Under the pieces are notes generated by a model that was not told the origin of the DNA, searched no databases, and saw nothing but the letters and a program-made list of their open reading frames with translations. Positions 8,507 to 17,146 of a stretch of 64,000 bases of DNA are shown here, piece by piece; the first letter of the stretch is position 1, and every line of letters starts with the position of its first letter. Source of the DNA: Paenibacillus piscarius (GTDB taxonomy: Bacteria > Bacillota > Bacilli > Paenibacillales > Paenibacillaceae); assembly GCF_022234545.1 (NCBI RefSeq), contig NZ_JAIEUI010000007.1, forward strand, positions 186,001 to 250,000. Direction: 5' to 3'. Position numbers and translations under genes: made by a program.

Positions 8507-8815
8507 TGTTTAGGCGATTATAATTTTCGCTTTTGTTGTAAGTGTACCATTATGCCCGCACAGTGCATCTGTTCCCCGGCAATATGCCACCCGGGCCCTT
8601 AATCCAGCCCAAAACAAAAATCCCTATTGCAACCGGTACGGATTTGATTTATCCTGATGATGAATGAAAATAATTTTCTTTTTTATATCATTTATTATGT
8701 AAAACAATTTCACAGACTAACAGCCGTACTACCACTAAGCATGTCATATGTTAGCAGCATGTCCGGTGTATGATTAGTAAAAACTACATGAATCTATAGC
8801 AAGGAAGGTGAGCGT
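8507..8815. other. intergenic region before the amino-sugar operon
   Basis: 309 bp, AT-rich in 8640-8720 and so likely to hold the promoter. TGTAAAACAATTTCACA (8698-8714) is an imperfect inverted repeat resembling a cre or repressor operator, but no clean -35/-10 pair could be assigned. No gene is seen. Confidence 0.35.
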
Positions 8816-9694
8816 TTGTCTCCTATTCTGCACGCCCTGGAGCACGGCAAGCCCAAGCTGTCACAAACGGAGCGCAAGCTGGCGGAGCATATCCTGGCTT
8901 CGCCCGGGGAGATTGTCCGCATGGGCATCACAGAGCTGGCGGAAGCCTGCGGCACCAGTACGGCGACGATCACAAGATTCTGCAAGGCCCTGCATTTCAA
9001 AGGCTTCCCCGACTTCAAGCTCAAGCTGGCGGCGGAGCTGGCACACAGCGACGGGGCTCCGCAGGATGGCAGCTCCTCCTACCAGGATATTGTGGCCGGC
9101 AATCCGCTGCAGGTTATTGTAGAAGCCATGCAGGCCAATCATCTGGCCTCCATCCGGGATACCACCTCGCTCCTGGACCTGGACCGGCTGCAGCGCGTCA
9201 TTGATCTGCTGTGCCGGGCGCGCCGGGTCGATCTGTACGGGATGGCGACATCCTCAATCGTGGCCCAGGATTTCTACCAGAAGCTGGTGCGCATTGGCGT
9301 GAACTGCACCGCTTTTGCCGATTCCCATATGCAGATCACTTCCGCGTCTTCCCTCTCCGCCGGGGATGTCGCCTTCGCTGTCTCTTATTCCGGGGAAACG
9401 CCGGAGACCATCGATGCCTTAACCTGCGCAGCAGCAAGCGGTGCAGCTACCGTATCGTTAACCTCCTATGGCAGCAGCACCCTGGCTGCACTGGCCGATA
9501 TTCCGCTGTTCTCCTCCTCGCTGGAGCAGGGAATGCGGCGCGGGGATATGGCTTCGCGTATCGCTCAGCTTCACATCATTGATATTCTGTTCACCGGCAT
9601 GGTCAGCACCCGGTTTGGGGAATTCATCCCCAAGCTGGAGCAGTCTTATCGGAACGTCCAACATTACCGTCATAAACGGGGAGGTCAAAACTAA
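8816..9694 (+). CDS. MurR/RpiR-family regulator of amino-sugar use
   Basis: A 292-residue regulator with an N-terminal RpiR HTH (SQTERKLAEHILASPGEI, then MGITELAEACGTSTATITRF) and a C-terminal SIS sugar-phosphate isomerase-like domain (about residues 125-260; DVAFAVSYSGETPETIDAL). SIS domains in this family bind phosphosugars. The start is TTG at 8816, with AAGGAAGG just upstream. Its stop overlaps the nagB ATG by one base (TAATG), so it is cotranscribed with nagB and nagA. The likely effector is GlcNAc-6-P, GlcN-6-P or a related amino-sugar phosphate (inference from context). Confidence 0.9.
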   Translation: MSPILHALEHGKPKLSQTERKLAEHILASPGEIVRMGITELAEACGTSTATITRFCKALHFKGFPDFKLKLAAELAHSDGAPQDGSSSYQDIVAGNPLQVIVEAMQANHLASIRDTTSLLDLDRLQRVIDLLCRARRVDLYGMATSSIVAQDFYQKLVRIGVNCTAFADSHMQITSASSLSAGDVAFAVSYSGETPETIDALTCAAASGAATVSLTSYGSSTLAALADIPLFSSSLEQGMRRGDMASRIAQLHIIDILFTGMVSTRFGEFIPKLEQSYRNVQHYRHKRGGQN

Positions 9695-10422
9695 TGAATA
9701 TTTTGAAATTTCAGCATGAAGAAGACTTCGCAGCAACCGGAGCGAACCTCATTGCCAGTCTGCTGCAGAGCAATCCCAGAGCTGTTCTGGGTCTGGCTAC
9801 CGGAAGCTCTCCGATCGGAGTATATGCCAAGCTGGTTGAGATGCACCGCAAGGGCATGGTCAGCTTCGCCAGAGCCTCTTCCTTCAATCTGGATGAATAT
9901 GTCGGACTGCCCGCCGATCATCCGCAGAGCTACCGCAGCTTCATGAACGAGCACCTGTTCAGCCATATCGATATCGACCCGGCCCGCACCTATATTCCCA
10001 GCGGCAATGCGGCCGATCTGGATGCGGAATGCCGCGCTTATGACAAGCTTCTGGAGGAGCAAGGTCCGGCCGATCTGCAGATTCTCGGCATCGGGAGCAA
10101 TGGCCATATCGGCTTCAACGAGCCGGATGCCAGCCTGAGCAGCGGAACCCATGTGGTCGATCTGCTGGAAGAGACTCTGGAGGCCAACGCCCGCTTCTTC
10201 GACCGGCTGGAGGATGTGCCCCGCCAGGCGGTAACGATGGGCATCGGCGGCATTCTCAAGGCGAAGCAGATTGTGCTGCTGGTCCGCGGGGAAGAGAAGG
10301 CTGAGGCCGTCAAACAGGCTTTACAGGGGCCCATTACCACCCAGTGCCCGGCCTCACTGCTGCAGAGCCATCCGAATGTGGTTGTGCTGCTGGATGAAGG
10401 AGCTGCCAAATGGTTAAAATAG
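9694..10422 (+). CDS. nagB: glucosamine-6-phosphate deaminase
   Basis: Converts GlcN-6-P to fructose-6-P and ammonia. At 242 residues it has the normal length for Gram-positive NagB. Visible signatures are the phosphate loop LGLATGSSPIGVY, the catalytic-Asp loop FNLDEYVGL, the active-site GSNGHIGFNEP, and the C-terminal ARFFDRLEDVPRQAVTMGI. It starts on the regulator's stop codon, and its 3' end overlaps nagA by 13 nt. Its product feeds glycolysis, completing GlcNAc-6-P use with NagA. Confidence 0.97.
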   Translation: MNILKFQHEEDFAATGANLIASLLQSNPRAVLGLATGSSPIGVYAKLVEMHRKGMVSFARASSFNLDEYVGLPADHPQSYRSFMNEHLFSHIDIDPARTYIPSGNAADLDAECRAYDKLLEEQGPADLQILGIGSNGHIGFNEPDASLSSGTHVVDLLEETLEANARFFDRLEDVPRQAVTMGIGGILKAKQIVLLVRGEEKAEAVKQALQGPITTQCPASLLQSHPNVVVLLDEGAAKWLK

Positions 10423-11603
10423 GCGCTGCTGCCGGGGAACTGCTGTACGGCAGAGTGCTTACGCCTGCCGGTGTCGTTGAGCAAGGGGTCATCGCCATCT
10501 CGGAAGGCCTGATTCACTATGCGGGAGAAGCCGCCTGGCTGCCCGCAGCTTATGAAGGCTGGCCGGCTGTAACCCGGGAGCCGGAGGCTCTGTTCATTCC
10601 AGGTTTCGTTGATGTCCATGTCCATGGCGGGGCGGGGCATGATTTCATGTACAGTGATACCGATGCTCTCGACACCATTACGCGGTTTCATGCTTCTCAT
10701 GGCACCACCTCCATGCTGGCTACAACCATGACCGCCTCCAAGGCAGATATTGACCAGGTGCTTGCAGAAGTGAACACTTACCGTAACCGTGAGGACGGGA
10801 TGCCTTATGCCCGGCTGGAGGGAGTCCATCTGGAAGGACCGTTCATCAGCCAGCGGTGGCCCGGGGCGCAGAATCCGGAGCATATCGTTCCGGCAAACAT
10901 TGCATGGCTGGAAGAATGGGAAGCCCGGTATCCGGGCATGATCCGCCAGGTGACGCTCGCTCCTGAGCGTGAAGGCGCACTGGAAGCGGTCCGCTGGCTG
11001 CGGGGGCGCGGCATCACTGCCGCACTGGGCCACACTGACGCCAAATTCGAAGAGGTCATTGCCGCAGCAGATGCCGGATTGAATCAGGCTGTCCACCAGT
11101 TCAATGCCATGACGCCGCTGCATCACCGTAAGCCGGGTGCCGCCGGAGCCGTAATGTACGAGCCGAGAATCCGCGCAGAGATTATCGCTGACGGCATCCA
11201 CGTCCATCCGGCTGCCATCAGCATCGTGGCCCGGCTGAAGAATGCACAGAACCTGCTGCTGATTACCGATGCCATGTCAGCAACCGGACTCAGCGACGGG
11301 GAATACGCCATCGGCGATCTGCCTGTGATTGTCAAAGACGGCATCGCTACGCTGAAGGAGCATCCCGAAGCACTTGCCGGGAGCACCCTGACGATGATCA
11401 GCGGCTTCCGTTACCTGGTCCGCACCGTCGGCCTCAGTCTGCTGGAGGCCTCGCAGGCGGCCAGCCTGACGCCAGCGGCTTCGCTGGGCATGGAGCGGTT
11501 CATCGGATCGCTTGAAGCCGGTAAGCGGGGAGACATTCTGCAACTCGACAACGACCTGAATCTGCACGCCGTCTGGATTGGCGGGCGGAAGCTGGAATCA
11601 TAA
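10410..11603 (+). CDS. nagA: N-acetylglucosamine-6-phosphate deacetylase
   Basis: Removes acetate from GlcNAc-6-P to give GlcN-6-P for NagB. A 397-residue metal-dependent amidohydrolase: HVHGGAGHDF (metal-binding HxH), HLEGPFIS, LGHTDAKFEE, VHQFNAMTPLHHRKPGAAG and LLITDAMSATG appear in family order. The ATG lies inside the 3' end of nagB, preceded by GAAGGAG, so translation is coupled. Substrate may come from cell-wall recycling or from chitin; the window contains no transporter for it. Confidence 0.97.
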   Translation: MVKIGAAAGELLYGRVLTPAGVVEQGVIAISEGLIHYAGEAAWLPAAYEGWPAVTREPEALFIPGFVDVHVHGGAGHDFMYSDTDALDTITRFHASHGTTSMLATTMTASKADIDQVLAEVNTYRNREDGMPYARLEGVHLEGPFISQRWPGAQNPEHIVPANIAWLEEWEARYPGMIRQVTLAPEREGALEAVRWLRGRGITAALGHTDAKFEEVIAAADAGLNQAVHQFNAMTPLHHRKPGAAGAVMYEPRIRAEIIADGIHVHPAAISIVARLKNAQNLLLITDAMSATGLSDGEYAIGDLPVIVKDGIATLKEHPEALAGSTLTMISGFRYLVRTVGLSLLEASQAASLTPAASLGMERFIGSLEAGKRGDILQLDNDLNLHAVWIGGRKLES

Positions 11604-11612
11604 CAGATGACA

Positions 11613-11659
11613 AGCGGAAACGGCTTTGCCGTCCTTTTAATGGACGGTACCGTTTCAGC
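11613..11659 (+). terminator. hairpin after nagA
   Basis: Imperfect long stem GAAACGGC...GCCGTCC / GGACGGT...CCGTTTC just downstream of the nagA stop, with no clear T-run. It probably acts as terminator or 3' stabiliser of the nag mRNA. Confidence 0.45.
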
Positions 11660-11717
11660 GAGAAATAGAAGGATAAGTTATCGTGTGCAACATATAAACT
11701 CTTATATTTATACAAAC

Positions 11718-11771
11718 ACAGCCATGCAGCCCGCTGCCCGTCTGAAGGGGAGCGCCGGCCAGCATGGCTGT
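11718..11771. repeat. 10-bp perfect inverted repeat
   Basis: ACAGCCATGC (11718-11727) and GCATGGCTGT (11762-11771) flank a 34-nt G+C-rich loop in the nagA/yhcN convergent gap. It is possibly a second terminator; the function is not clear. Confidence 0.4.
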
Positions 11772-11862
11772 TCGCTTTCATGCAGTGCCGATGTCCTTTT
11801 ACCTGAATAAGCCTCATATTCCGCTGGAATACTAGCTATATTCGAGGGCACCGCCCGCCTGC

Positions 11863-12654
11863 TTAGTATCCGCTGTGTGTCGGGAAAATACGCTCCACCA
11901 TAATGCGGAACTCATTGGCAAAGCCTTTCAGCGGATGCCCTGCCCCGAATTCCCGGGCATAATAATCAGCCCGTTCCACGAAATCAGGGTTCGCCGAGAC
12001 ATAGACATTCTTAATATTCCGGTCTGCTTTGTGCACCTCTGCCGCAATCTTGCTCTTCACCTCTGCGGGCAGCGTGTCTGCATCCCGTGCGGCGGTTCCC
12101 TGATCGTTCACACTGCGCGTGCCGATGCTGCCGCCCGGATTCCCCCGGGACATCATCCCGTTGCTACCGCTAACACTATAATTCCCGGAGTTCGCCATCC
12201 CCGTACCGCCTACAGTACCGGTACCCGTCGTGCTCTTTGGAACACCGGCCATAGAACCGCCCGTTCCCGTCATTCCGGGAGTCCCTGCCGTTGTTCCTCT
12301 TCCGGTCATGTCCCCTGTATTCCGGGAATGCATACCGCCCGCTGCATTCTCCAGCATGACAGCGACATAAACACTTCGGCCCACCTGTATAACGTTGGCT
12401 GAACGGACCTCCGGCATCGCCGCTACCCGGTCAGCCAGCTTACGGCTGATTTCCATGCTGCCGAAGTCATTGTCTCCTGCTCCGGCCCGGTTGTTCTGTA
12501 CAGCGTTGACGTGAATGCGTCCATCCGTCCCCCGTACACTTTTGGTCTGCATGTTTCCGTCATTGGCTGAGTGGTTGGCACCGCATCCGGTGATGCTTAT
12601 GGCGCCCAGCAGCAGGGCCGCAGAAACTGACAGCCCCCATTTCGATCGCAGCAT
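11863..12654 (-). CDS. YhcN/YlaJ-family sporulation lipoprotein
   Basis: A 263-residue lipoprotein: signal peptide ending ISITGC (lipobox), then a two-part YhcN/YlaJ domain. The first half has RIHVNAVQNN and SRKLADRVAAMPEVRSANVI, and VGRSVYVAVMLE. The second has VKSKIAAEVHKADRNIKNVY, then VSANPDFVERADYYA. The halves are separated by an about 80-residue Gly/Thr/Ser/Met-rich linker (residues about 105-185), longer than in most relatives. The family is associated with forespore or inner-spore membranes and germination/outgrowth. The start follows AGGGGATG. It is not obviously in an operon. Confidence 0.88.
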   Translation of the reverse strand: MLRSKWGLSVSAALLLGAISITGCGANHSANDGNMQTKSVRGTDGRIHVNAVQNNRAGAGDNDFGSMEISRKLADRVAAMPEVRSANVIQVGRSVYVAVMLENAAGGMHSRNTGDMTGRGTTAGTPGMTGTGGSMAGVPKSTTGTGTVGGTGMANSGNYSVSGSNGMMSRGNPGGSIGTRSVNDQGTAARDADTLPAEVKSKIAAEVHKADRNIKNVYVSANPDFVERADYYAREFGAGHPLKGFANEFRIMVERIFPTHSGY

Positions 12655-12843
12655 TCATTCATCCCCTATCACAGAATAATGTAGTGCGGTGTGACAACCA
12701 TTAGCATGGCCCCGGCCCGGGGAAGCTATGCTGAAAGGATTTGGCAGGCACCGCCCCATTCCAGTCACGGGATCAGGGAATCTTGCGTATGCTATAGAAC
12801 AGCAGACTGTGTTTCCGCAGGGTTAATGTCAGGAGGGAATAGC

Positions 12844-13914
12844 TTGAAGGTGTTGTTTACGTTCTATGTACCGAGCGGCGGGGTCGAGACCCTGAACAGG
12901 CTGCGGTGCGAGAGTCTTCAGCAGAATGGCATTGAATGCCATGTGCTGTATCTCATGCCCGGGACTGGAAGCCAGAACAGTGTAAGCTTCCCTGTGTTCA
13001 TCACAGCGCAGGATGAAGATATCCAAGCGATACTCAATACCCATCATTATGACGCTATTATTGTCACTTCAGATTATTTCATGCTGGAGCGGCTGCGCAG
13101 ACTCGGTTACGGCGGTATCATTATTTATGAGTCGCAAGGGCTGGGAACCCGTGACGAAGCCAGATGTGTAATTACGGAAGCAGTCCCCTTCCTGCAGGCC
13201 TTCTGTAACGCCGTATTAATTCCTCCGACAGACCATCTGCTGGAGCTGTTTATCGAAATCTGCCCCTGGCAGCAGCGCTATGTTATTTCCAATCTGGTTG
13301 ATGTGCATACCTTCCGGCCTATTCCCGGTGAGAAGCCCGTTGATCCGGTGATTGCCTGGGTCGGACGGCTGGAACCCAATAAGAACTGGAGCGAATACCT
13401 GAAGATCGCCCACCGGCTCCGCAAGCATAAGCCCGCACTGCATCTCTGGATGTTCCATGATCCGGCGCTGGCCTCGGAAGATCAGAAGCAGAAGTTCAAT
13501 GAAGAACTTCATATGCTCGGATTAAACGACCGGCTCATTGTATTCACCAATATACCTAATCAGATGATGCCGCTGTATTACTCCGCTATCGCCAGCTCCG
13601 GCGGCTTCCTTCTGTCCAGCTCGGTCACTGAAGGATTCGGTTATGCGGTTGCCGAGGCAGCAAGCTGCTCCTGTCCGGTGCTTAGCACAGATTCAGACGG
13701 GGTCCGTTCCTTCATCACCCATAATGTTACGGGCAAATTCTATCCCATCGGTAACGTGGAGGCTGCGGTAAATGAGGCTGTGGAGCTGATGGACAACATT
13801 CCGCTGCGGGTAGCGATCTGTGAGCAGAGCCGCCAGCATATGATCACCCATTTTGGCGCCGGCCGGTACGCCCAATCCTTCCGTGAGATGATGAACTCCT
13901 TCGCAATTTTTTAA
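12844..13914 (+). CDS. GT4-family glycosyltransferase
   Basis: A 356-residue GT-B glycosyltransferase. The N-terminus MKVLFTFYVPSGGVETLNRL is the acceptor-side Rossmann domain. The C-terminal half has VIAWVGRLEPNKNWSEYLKI and the donor-binding E-x7-E motif as EGFGYAVAEAASC. The TTG at 12844 is chosen because AGGAGG is 7 nt upstream; earlier ATGs in the longer frame have no site. It is the only plus-strand member of the first glycosylation block and converges on the next glycosyltransferase through a shared terminator. It may use an NDP-sugar on a spore or cell-surface acceptor; the substrate is unknown. Confidence 0.88.
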   Translation: MKVLFTFYVPSGGVETLNRLRCESLQQNGIECHVLYLMPGTGSQNSVSFPVFITAQDEDIQAILNTHHYDAIIVTSDYFMLERLRRLGYGGIIIYESQGLGTRDEARCVITEAVPFLQAFCNAVLIPPTDHLLELFIEICPWQQRYVISNLVDVHTFRPIPGEKPVDPVIAWVGRLEPNKNWSEYLKIAHRLRKHKPALHLWMFHDPALASEDQKQKFNEELHMLGLNDRLIVFTNIPNQMMPLYYSAIASSGGFLLSSSVTEGFGYAVAEAASCSCPVLSTDSDGVRSFITHNVTGKFYPIGNVEAAVNEAVELMDNIPLRVAICEQSRQHMITHFGAGRYAQSFREMMNSFAIF

Positions 13915-13940
13915 AATTCAAAGCACCAGGCTCCGCATAA

Positions 13941-13981
13941 AAAACCTTCAATCCCATCAGTGCCCCGGGGTTGAAGGTTTT
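13941..13981. terminator. bidirectional terminator between convergent glycosyltransferase genes
   Basis: 11-bp perfect stem AAAACCTTCAA/TTGAAGGTTTT with A-run on one side and T-run on the other, so it can serve both strands. Confidence 0.85.
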
Positions 13982-13998
13982 CTAATTATGCCTATAAA

Positions 13999-15042
13999 TC
14001 ATAAGCCCTGTCTCGATACCAGCTCGAACAGTTCGGCCTGGAAGACCGCAACGCTCCGCTCCCAGGTAAAGCGCCGGGAGTCCTCCTCGCCTCTGGCTGC
14101 CAGGCGCAGCCGGAGCTCCCGGTCATTGATGAGTGTATCCACATCCACAGCGAGTCGGTTCTCATACCGGTAGGACATCAGGCAGTTCTGCCGGTGCAGG
14201 CCGTATTCGCGGTTGCCTCCGGAATATAGCGTGACCAATGCTGCGCCGCAGCGCATGGCCTCGAGCCCCGGCAATGAACCCGTGTCATAGGTGCTGGAGC
14301 TGACGAAGATATCCGTCTCATTATAATGGTAAGCAAGTTCCTCATCATTTCCGGGTGTCCGGACCTGATAACGCCCGACGCCAAGCTTGGTCTGCAGACT
14401 CTCTGAGGCGGCATATTCAGCAGGAGGAACCATGATACAGATCACCGCCTCAGGGTGAAGCTGCTTCACCATATCGAGCTGCTCCAGCAGATAATCCTGC
14501 TCACGGTGGCCTGCGAATCCCCCCTCCGGCCGCCGCATAATAGCCGAGATTACCAGCGGCTTGCCCGGTGCATCCCGCAGATGCATATTTCTGAAGTCTG
14601 AACTGACGCCGACCGGTACGATTCTTCCCTTAATGCCGTGATTCTGCCGGACCATCTCTTGCTGCCAGCGTGACAAGACCATCAGGTTGCGGGTGATATG
14701 ATAAGAAGCGAAGGACAGCGCATTGTCCGGCAGAAAGGTTGGTTCGTAGCACAAGGCCAGCCGGATATGCAGCCCTTTGCCCTGTCTGCTGGCCTGCTCT
14801 GCAACGGGAACGGTGGTATAAAAATTGGATATAATCACATCGCTGTAGGGAAAATCATCTGCCATAAGCACCTCCGCGGGCGCGGTGATGATCGGGCATT
14901 TCATCTCATATTCTACCCTTCCATTGGAAGGAAGCAGCACAGCAACCTCATGGCCGATGACCGCCAGACGGTTGGCGAGCTCGGTCAACATCCGCTGTGC
15001 GCCGCCTCTGGATAACGTCAGCACTGCAAAGACAATTCTCAC
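13999..15042 (-). CDS. GT4-family glycosyltransferase
   Basis: A 347-residue GT-B enzyme: MRIVFAVLTLSRGGAQRMLT is the GT4 N-terminal nucleotide-fold start, and the C-terminal half has FVSSSTYDTGSLPGLEAMRC in the place of the donor-binding E-x7-E loop. The first Glu of that loop is replaced (TYDTGSLPGLEA), which may alter donor use. Its ATG overlaps the stop of the upstream GT2 gene (ATGA). It is the last gene of the long minus-strand block that starts near 25.1 kb. Confidence 0.86.
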   Translation of the reverse strand: MRIVFAVLTLSRGGAQRMLTELANRLAVIGHEVAVLLPSNGRVEYEMKCPIITAPAEVLMADDFPYSDVIISNFYTTVPVAEQASRQGKGLHIRLALCYEPTFLPDNALSFASYHITRNLMVLSRWQQEMVRQNHGIKGRIVPVGVSSDFRNMHLRDAPGKPLVISAIMRRPEGGFAGHREQDYLLEQLDMVKQLHPEAVICIMVPPAEYAASESLQTKLGVGRYQVRTPGNDEELAYHYNETDIFVSSSTYDTGSLPGLEAMRCGAALVTLYSGGNREYGLHRQNCLMSYRYENRLAVDVDTLINDRELRLRLAARGEEDSRRFTWERSVAVFQAELFELVSRQGL

Positions 15043-15761
15043 GTCCCTTCCTCCTTTATCAGCACCTGTGTCAATGCCTCCCGGTGTCTGGTCTGGACAA
15101 GGGCGATTTCCCGCTTCTGCCCTTCGCTGAACAAGACAGAGCCCATTCCGCTGTGGATCCGGTAGTCCAGGAGCGGCTGATTAATATAGGACCACTCAAA
15201 GTGCGGCAGGATCCGCAGCCACATATCATAGTCCTGGGTATACAGAAGAGCCTCGTTGAACAAACCAACGGAAGAGAAAATGTTCATATCAAGCAGCACC
15301 GAGCTGCCGTTCACCGGACAGCCTGCCATCATAGTCCGGATCAAAGCCGCCCTGCTGAAGGACGGCATACGGACGATTTCGGAGAAACGCTCCCCGTTCT
15401 CATTGATATAATAATAAGCCGTGTGGTTGAAGGAGGTCCCGGAGCTGCGGATGGCCTTCATCTGCCGGATGATTTTGCCCGGATGAAATTGATCGTCTGC
15501 ACTTAACCAGGCAAAATACGCTCCGCTGGACGCCTGAATTCCCATGTTCAGTGCCGAAGCCGTCCCTCCGTTCGCCTTCCGGATATAGGTGATCCTCCCC
15601 ATGTACGGCTCCAGCTTCTCCATGTGAAGCGTAGAGCCGTCATCGACAACAATCAGCTCGATCTCCGGGTAGCTTTGTGCCAGTACACTCTCTACCGCAA
15701 GATGCACGTAAGGACAATTATAGAATGGAATCACTACCGAGACCCTGGTCTTCCAACTCAT
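15039..15761 (-). CDS. GT2-family glycosyltransferase
   Basis: A 240-residue GT-A enzyme. VSVVIPFYNCPYVHLAVESV is the N-terminal nucleotide-binding segment, then IELIVVDDGST, KANGGTASALNMGI and LSADDQF (metal-binding DxD position). It lies between a methyltransferase (26 nt upstream) and a GT4 gene (4-nt overlap). The start at 15761 follows GGAAGGAGG. It is a close paralogue of the GT2 gene at 16430-17146. Confidence 0.9.
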   Translation of the reverse strand: MSWKTRVSVVIPFYNCPYVHLAVESVLAQSYPEIELIVVDDGSTLHMEKLEPYMGRITYIRKANGGTASALNMGIQASSGAYFAWLSADDQFHPGKIIRQMKAIRSSGTSFNHTAYYYINENGERFSEIVRMPSFSRAALIRTMMAGCPVNGSSVLLDMNIFSSVGLFNEALLYTQDYDMWLRILPHFEWSYINQPLLDYRIHSGMGSVLFSEGQKREIALVQTRHREALTQVLIKEEGT

Positions 15762-15787
15762 GCGCCGGCCTCCTTCCCGATTCAATA

Positions 15788-16363
15788 TTAGACTGTTTTG
15801 CAGGCAAGCAGAGCATCCAGCGGCGCGTGATGCTCACCAAAGGCTTCCCGGAAGGAGGGGTTCTCGGCATGATGATACCCCTTCAGTACAGTGACGGCAT
15901 ATCCCCGCTGCAGGAAATCCTCCGGCTCCCAGCCGCTCCAGTGCCGCTGGTAGTATTCCCCGTGCAGGTTGTAGTGGTCCTTTCCTTCCTGCGGGAAGAA
16001 GCCCCGGGGTGTGAATACCACCACACGGTTCGCAGCAATCATCTCCGCCTTACGCAGCAGCTCTGAACCCTCGTTCATCGGGAAATGCTCCAGGGAATCA
16101 ATTAAAGTGACCGCAGAGAAGGTTCCCGGCAGAAACAGCTTATCGATATGCCCGGCATCGGCATGGACGGGAATAATATGGGGAGATGTATACATCCGGT
16201 GCAGCAGATAAGGTCTGTGAATATCCAGTCCCAGTACAACAGCCGCTTCATACCGCTCCAGCAGCGTACCGGTACCGCTGCCGATATCCAGAATGCTCTC
16301 GGAGAATTTCAGCTGCTCCAGCAGGACCGGCAGGAAGTCCTTCACTTCGATTTCCCGGTACAT
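15788..16363 (-). CDS. class I SAM-dependent methyltransferase
   Basis: A 191-residue methyltransferase. ILDIGSGTGTLLERYEAAVV holds the SAM-binding motif I; LGLDIHRPYL is motif II, and AVTLIDSLEHF the motif with the post-acidic loop. Start after AGGAGGGAAGCCT. Placed between two GT2 genes in the same operon, it probably O-methylates a sugar of the glycan; methylated rhamnose and related sugars are known in Bacillus spore glycans. The acceptor is inferred from context only. Confidence 0.85.
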   Translation of the reverse strand: MYREIEVKDFLPVLLEQLKFSESILDIGSGTGTLLERYEAAVVLGLDIHRPYLLHRMYTSPHIIPVHADAGHIDKLFLPGTFSAVTLIDSLEHFPMNEGSELLRKAEMIAANRVVVFTPRGFFPQEGKDHYNLHGEYYQRHWSGWEPEDFLQRGYAVTVLKGYHHAENPSFREAFGEHHAPLDALLACKTV

Positions 16364-16429
16364 AGGCTTCCCTCCTGAGAATTAGTTGCTTACAGTCTAA
16401 GCATCCTGCCCGTTTCCGCTGGCCGGAAT

Positions 16430-17146
16430 CTATCCGCCCATCGAAGCGATCAAGGCGCTAAGCGGAGCATGATAACGGGCGCTGGTCGCGGCAGCCTCCG
16501 CCATGATGACATCGTAATGCCTGAGTGTGCCCATCCCCTCGTGCCTCCGGTAGGCTGTCAGGGACTGGTTGAGCATCACCGGCGGATACCCGTTCAGAAT
16601 CGCGCGGTACCACAGATCATAATCATGGGTATACGGCAGGGCTTCATCGAACATTCCGATCGCGCCGAACACCTCACGCTTGAACATGACGGTACAGCCA
16701 TTAATAGGATTCCCGTAGAGGAAGCAGCGCAGATAATCAAGCTGGCTCGGGAACACCGCCGCCGCGTTCAGCTCCGTCAGCTGGGAGCTTCCGTTGATAT
16801 AGTTGAAGTTGGTATACGAGATCAGCAAACGGTTCTGTTCCATGAACAGAACCTGGTTGTTGATTTTGTCCCGGTAGAACATATCATCCGAGCTCAGCCA
16901 GACCACATAATCCCCTGAGGCATGGGCAATGCCGTGATTAAGTGCTGAAGCTGTTCCTCCATTGGCTTTGCCCAGATAATTGATATAAGGCAGATAGGGG
17001 GTAATGCGCTCCGAATGCATCGTTGACCCGTCATCAACCACAATAATCTCATGAGGCTGCCAGGACTGGGCCAGGGCGCTCTGCAGCGCCTGCTCTATAT
17101 AAGGGCAATTATAAAAAGGAATGACTACGGAGACTCTGGGCTTCAT
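16430..17146 (-). CDS. GT2-family glycosyltransferase
   Basis: A 238-residue GT-A enzyme: VSVVIPFYNCPYIEQALQSA, then HEIIVVDDGST, KANGGTASALNHGI, WLSSDDMF and YTHDYDLWYRAI. It is clearly paralogous to the neighbour at 15039-15761 (same motifs in register, same length), so one arose by duplication. ATG 17146 overlaps the stop of the epimerase gene; a GTG one codon earlier is an alternative start. Confidence 0.9.
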   Translation of the reverse strand: MKPRVSVVIPFYNCPYIEQALQSALAQSWQPHEIIVVDDGSTMHSERITPYLPYINYLGKANGGTASALNHGIAHASGDYVVWLSSDDMFYRDKINNQVLFMEQNRLLISYTNFNYINGSSQLTELNAAAVFPSQLDYLRCFLYGNPINGCTVMFKREVFGAIGMFDEALPYTHDYDLWYRAILNGYPPVMLNQSLTAYRRHEGMGTLRHYDVIMAEAAATSARYHAPLSALIASMGG